Shown here piece by piece: positions 59,862-64,000 of a DNA stretch of 64,000 nucleotides. The notes beneath the pieces are model-generated. The model did no database searches. It was not told the origin of the DNA and saw only the letters and a list, made by a program, of their open reading frames with translations. Location of the stretch: NCBI GenBank assembly GCA_020796225.1, contig CM036755.1, positions 83,833,803 to 83,897,802 of the forward strand. The letters run 5' to 3'. The position numbers were made by a program, and so were the translations under genes. Position 1 is the stretch's first letter. Every line of letters starts with the position of its first letter. Origin of the DNA: Arion vulgaris (lineage: Eukaryota; Mollusca; Gastropoda; Stylommatophora; Arionidae).

Positions 59862-60094
59862 ATATACCTTCTTAAATATTGCCCAGTTGAGAATTGCAAT
59901 GTATGGAAGGTATGCCTAAATCCATAAATCATGTCACGATATTCCTAAATCAAAGCCTGACAATAGTCAATATTGCAAGCGTTTCGTGTAGGCGCTAGTA
60001 TGAACGACTTGTGTTTGTTACTAACTCTTGAGCAAGTCACATAAATACTGACTATGACAAAATAATGAATCCCGTAAATTAATCCCACATACTG

Positions 60095-60300
60095 TGATTT
60101 TCTTCTTCTTCTTCTTCTTCACCTTTCAACTCTCAACGGAGCACATGTCTTCAATAAACTACTTCCATCTCTTCATCTCTCTCTTGTCATACCTTCCAAT
60201 TCTGTCCATGTTTTACCTATACTTTTAATATCAGCCTCCAGCTCCCTTCTCCAGATCTGTCTAGGTATTCCCCTACTGTCTTTCCCTACGGGTTTAAAAA
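60095..60300 (-). pseudogene. RTE-like LINE, extreme C-terminus and 3' tail
   Basis: The minus strand reads GKDSRGIPRQIWRRELEADI, then KSIGKTWTELEGMTRERD and a GAA-repeat tail (about 60125-60095). This is the usual end of an RTE-type ORF (RGRPRQTWRR...W.EL...A.DR) and its short-repeat tail. The rest is missing. Confidence 0.7.
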
Positions 60301-60729
60301 CTGTGATTTTGGTCCCATACTACTAAGATTCTCAACTTTCTTATCTCTCAATAAAAGTAGGCGATACATAGAGGTTACTACTAGGATAGTTTACAAAATG
60401 AAAATATATATATCTTTCTCATTAATAAATTATCGGGTTGCCCTGGAAACAGTAGACGTTTTCGATTTCAAACTACGTCGTACGATCTCCAAATAGAATG
60501 AAATAAATAACAATAGCTAATGTATTTTACCGTAAAGCCTTCATAAACAAATATTCTAGGTATCTGAAAACTTTAAATTGTTCAGTAATATGTCACAGAT
60601 CTCTGTTGCTGCAACGAATATGACCTACCCAATTCACGGCCAAAATAGGACTCACTGGTTCTTAAAGAAATTTATATACATTTATTTTCTAGAGAAAGTT
60701 GCATTTTCTGTTGTCTATTCCTCTCAATA
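60301..60729. other. AT-rich spacer, no gene recognised
   Basis: Unique AT-rich sequence. No ORF with domains and no repeat seen. Confidence 0.4.
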
Positions 60730-62040
60730 AGTGATCTCAAAGATTGCAACAACTGGAGAGGATCACCCTATTATCAGTAATGACCAAGACGTTCTGAAAA
60801 ATCACTATTAATAGAATCAAAGTAACAGTGGACACAACCCTGAGAGAAGAACAAGCTGCTTAGACCAAATAATTACCCTACGACTAATTTTGGAGGAACA
60901 TATTGAGAAGCAACAACCACTCATACTAAATTTCATCGTTTTTAAAAAAGGTCTTTCATAGTCTACACATAATCTTCCTGGGGAATATTCTGAGATGCTA
61001 TGGAATACCAGACAAAATAATAAACATTACCAGGAGCCTCTATGATGGTTCACAGTATGCAGTTCGCACTGATGGTGGACACAGCGACTGGTTTATGGTT
61101 GAAACCGGAGTAAAGCAAGGCTGTATTCTATCTCCGCTATTGTTTGGAGTGGCCATTGACTGGGTGATGCGAAAATGTTGCATGGGTGAACTCGCATCGA
61201 TTGGGTAGAAAATAGTCAACTAGAAGATTTAGATTTTGCAGATGATATTGCCATGTTAAGTAGAAACAACCAAGATATGCAAAGAAAAACAGACAACTTG
61301 TCATCTATTGCATCAAAAGTTGAACTGCAGATAAGCTATGAAAAAACAAATATAATGAAGATACCTATGGCAAGTAATGCGGATATCACACTGGAATCTA
61401 AAATGATAAAAATAGCAGAGCAGTTCACCTATTTAGGTAGCAATTTTGATTGCACAGGAAATGTTAAAAAATAAATTATGATACGAATTGGCAAAGCAAC
61501 ATCAGCTTTTAAAAGTCTAAATAAAATATGAAACTGCAAGTTATATAGTATTAAAACTAAATTACGAATTTTCAATTCAAATGTTGTATCAATCCTAACA
61601 TATACCAGCGAGAGTTAGAAAATGACTAAAGATATAGAAAGCAAGCTGAATGCATTTGAAAATAGATGTCTGCGAAAAATAATTATCATAAAATGGAGGG
61701 ATTCAGAAGAAGTGATGAAATCAGAGAAATATCTGGTCAACCACTAGTGACAACTGTTATAAGAAAGAGAAGATGGAGATATGTTGGGCACACCTTGAGG
61801 AGAAATGATCAACGAATATCAAACAGGCATTGAAGTGGAATGCAAAGGGTTCAAGAAAGAGAGGACGACCTAAGGAGACCCTGAAACGAACTTTGCTGAA
61901 AGAGGCAAGAAATATTGTACCAGTTCAATGGAGGAGATGTAGCGAGTTGCCCAGGATAGAGCGGTGTGGAGAAATTGCTTTCAGGTCCTCTGTAACGTAT
62001 TACAGTGCGAGAGCAATTATTATTATTTTTATTGTTATTA
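60730..62040 (+). pseudogene. RTE-like LINE, RT to 3' end (broken)
   Basis: In order: KDCNNWRGS (about 60736), remnants of the fingers (TTLREEQA, about 60835), NILRCYGIPDKIINI (about 60985), VETGVKQGCILSPLLFGVAI (about 61098-61155), EDLDFADDIAMLSRNNQDMQ (about 61225-61285) with the catalytic FADD intact, then KVELQISYEKTNIMKIPMAS and FTYLGSNFD (61310-61450). After shifts come SAFKSLNKI, KLRIFNSNVVSIL, NRCLRKI and finally RKRGRPKETLKRTLLKEARN (about 61855-61915) and a 3' end in T/A-rich repeats (about 62010-62040). Stops and shifts are numerous. The 50-bp satellite starts about 40 bp after its end. Confidence 0.85.
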
Positions 62041-62080
62041 TTTATTCCCCTCAACATGAATATATATTTTCCAGTTCCAG

Positions 62081-64000
62081 CCAAGATGAAATATGAACAA
62101 ACAATATGAAACTGCAAGGATACAATAGTAACAAGATGAAATATGAACAAACAATATGAAACTGCAAGGATACAATAGCAACAAGATGAAATATGAACAA
62201 ACAATATGAAACTGCAACGATACAATAGCAACAAGATGAAATATGAACAAACAATATGAAACTGCAAGGATACAATAGCAACAAGATGAAATATGAACAA
62301 ACAATATGAAACTGCAAGGATACAATAGCAACAAGATGAAATATGAACAAACAATATGAAACTGCAAGGATACAATAGCAACAAGATGAAATATGAACAA
62401 ACAATATGAAACTGCAAGGATACAATAGCAACAAGATGAAATATGAACAAACAATATGAAACTGCAACGATACAATAGCAACAAGATGAAATATGAACAA
62501 ACAATATGAAACTGCAAGGATACAATAGCAACAAGATGAAATATGAACAAACAATATGAAACTGCAAGGATACAATAGCAACAAGATGAAATATGAACAA
62601 ACAATATGAAACTGCAAGGATACAATAGCAACAAGATGAAATACGAACAAACAATATGAAACTGCAATGATACAATAGCAACAAGATGAAATATGAACAA
62701 ACAATATGAAACTGCAAGGATACAATAGCAACAAGATGAAATATGAACAAACAATATGAAACTGCAAGGATACAATAGCAACAAGATGAGATATGAACAA
62801 ACAATATGAAACTCAAGGATACAATAGCAACAAGATGAAATATGAACAAACAATATGAAACTGCAAGGATACAATAGCAACAAGATGAAATATGAACAAA
62901 CAATATGAAACTCAAGGATACAATAGCAACAAGATGAAATATGAACAAACAATATGAAACTGCAATGATGCAATAGCAACAAGATGAAATACGAACAAAC
63001 AATATGAAACTGCAATGATACAATAGCAACAAGATGAAATATGAACAAACAATATGAAACTGCAATGATGCAATAGCAACAAGATGAAATATGAACAAAC
63101 AATATGAAACTCAAGGATACAATAGCAACAAGATGAAATATGAACAAACAATATGAAACTGCAAGGATACAACAGTAACAAGATGAAATATGAACAAACA
63201 ATATGAAACTCAAGGATACAATAGTAACAAGATGAAATATAAACAAACAATATGAAACTGCAAGGATACAACAGTAACAAGATGAAATAAGAACAAACAA
63301 TATGAAACTGCAAGGATACATCAGTAACAAGATGAAATATGAACAAACAATATGAAACTGCAAGGATACAATAGCAACAAGATGTAATATGAACAAACAA
63401 TATGAAACTGCAACGATACAATAGCAACAAGATGAAATATGAACAAACAATATGAAACTGCAATGATACAATAGCAACAAGATGAGATATGAACAAACAA
63501 TATGAAACTGCAAGGATACAATAGCAACAAGATGAAATACGAACAAACAATATGAAACTGCAATGATGCAATAGCAACAAGATGAGATATGAACAAACAA
63601 TATGAAACTGAAAGGATACAATAGCAACAAGATGAAATATGAACAAACAATATGAAACTGCAAGGATACAATAGCAACAAGATGAGATATGAACAAACAA
63701 TATGAAACTCAAGGATACAATAGCAACAAGATGAAATATGAACAAACAATATGAAACTGCAAGGATACAATAGCAACAAGATGAAATATGAACAAACAAT
63801 ATGAAACTGCAATGATACAATAGCAACAAGATGAAATATGAACAAACAATATGAAACTGCAATGATGCAATAGCAACAAGATGAAATATGAACAAACAAT
63901 ATGAAACTGCAAGGATACAATAGCAACAAGATGAGATATGAACAAACAATATGAAACTGCAAGGATACAATAGCAACAAGATGAAATATGAACAAACAAT
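62081..64000. repeat. 50-bp satellite array, at least 38 copies, runs off the end
   Basis: The unit starts CAACAAGATGAAATATGAAC, continues AAACAATATGAAACTGCAAG and ends GATACAATAG. A 49-bp variant lacks one G (aaactcaagg). Variants caacg, caatg and gatgca are scattered. On the minus strand no frame is closed, giving overlapping hydrophobic ORFs of up to 552 residues (62038-63696). They are translations of the repeat in a 150-bp reading cycle, not membrane proteins. Confidence 0.96.

Noticed and set aside
62038..63696. 552-residue minus-strand ORF rich in Leu, Ile, Cys and Phe, like a membrane protein
   Set aside because: It is the translation of a 50-bp tandem repeat cycling through three frames. 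Several overlapping ORFs of the same composition exist, with no start or flanking coding sequence.

Overview
The window is eukaryotic, almost certainly invertebrate animal DNA. It is AT-rich and gene-poor. More than half of it is tandem repeat, and most of the rest is broken non-LTR retrotransposons (RTE-like and Jockey/I-like LINEs, often with RNase H and C-terminal CCHC-type domains), SINE-like insertions and one decayed Tc1/mariner-like transposase. There are no bacterial-style operons, CRISPR arrays or intact long genes. The repeat repertoire fits a lophotrochozoan such as a mollusc, but that is inference and no marker gene fixes the species.

Layout: 1-15660 is a 50-bp satellite with very noisy consensus; 15661-16060 is low-quality low-complexity sequence; 16140-16570 is a 57-bp minisatellite; 16609-20940 is a nest of LINEs and one SINE with readable target-site duplications; 20965-21640 holds 22- and 63-bp minisatellites; 22086-25172 is a 50-bp satellite; 25330-26291 is a decayed gag-like CCHC gene; 26645-27563 is a broken DDE transposase; 29740-31553 is an RTE remnant and a 65-bp minisatellite; 32072-34025 holds microsatellites and minisatellites; 34040-41840 holds RTE and RNase H LINE fragments plus a tRNA-derived SINE; 42226-47416 is a 38/39-bp satellite; 47925-53931 is a very homogeneous 79-bp satellite; 54120-57985 holds RTE and Jockey-like fragments and a 21-bp minisatellite; 59495-62040 holds a SINE and two RTE remnants; 62081-64000 is a third 50-bp satellite that runs off the end.

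The most interesting signal lies in the short unique islands between the repeats. On the minus strand, at 58694-58720, 47846-47872, 38580-38606 and 28519-28545, there are four 27-nt segments, each bounded by AG and GT/GTAAG-type splice signals. All have the same intron phase (phase 1), all have TGG at the same position, and all stay open when joined. Each encodes one 9-residue unit with Trp near its start and an acidic residue followed by Gly or Lys near its end. They are about 9-11 kb apart and the introns between them are filled by the satellites and dead LINEs. A possible last exon with stop codon (27997-28028) and an ATTAAA signal (27885-27890) follow. I read this as the 3' part of a giant gene built from in-frame microexon cassettes, one peptide repeat per exon. 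It is inferred from sequence only and needs transcript evidence.

The transposons also tell a coherent story: one RNase H LINE family (called Y here) inserted into two other LINEs with 12- and 9-bp target-site duplications, a SINE inserted into the Jockey-like LINE X with an 11-bp duplication, and a second SINE-like copy with a 12-bp duplication shares its 3' tail with LINE X.
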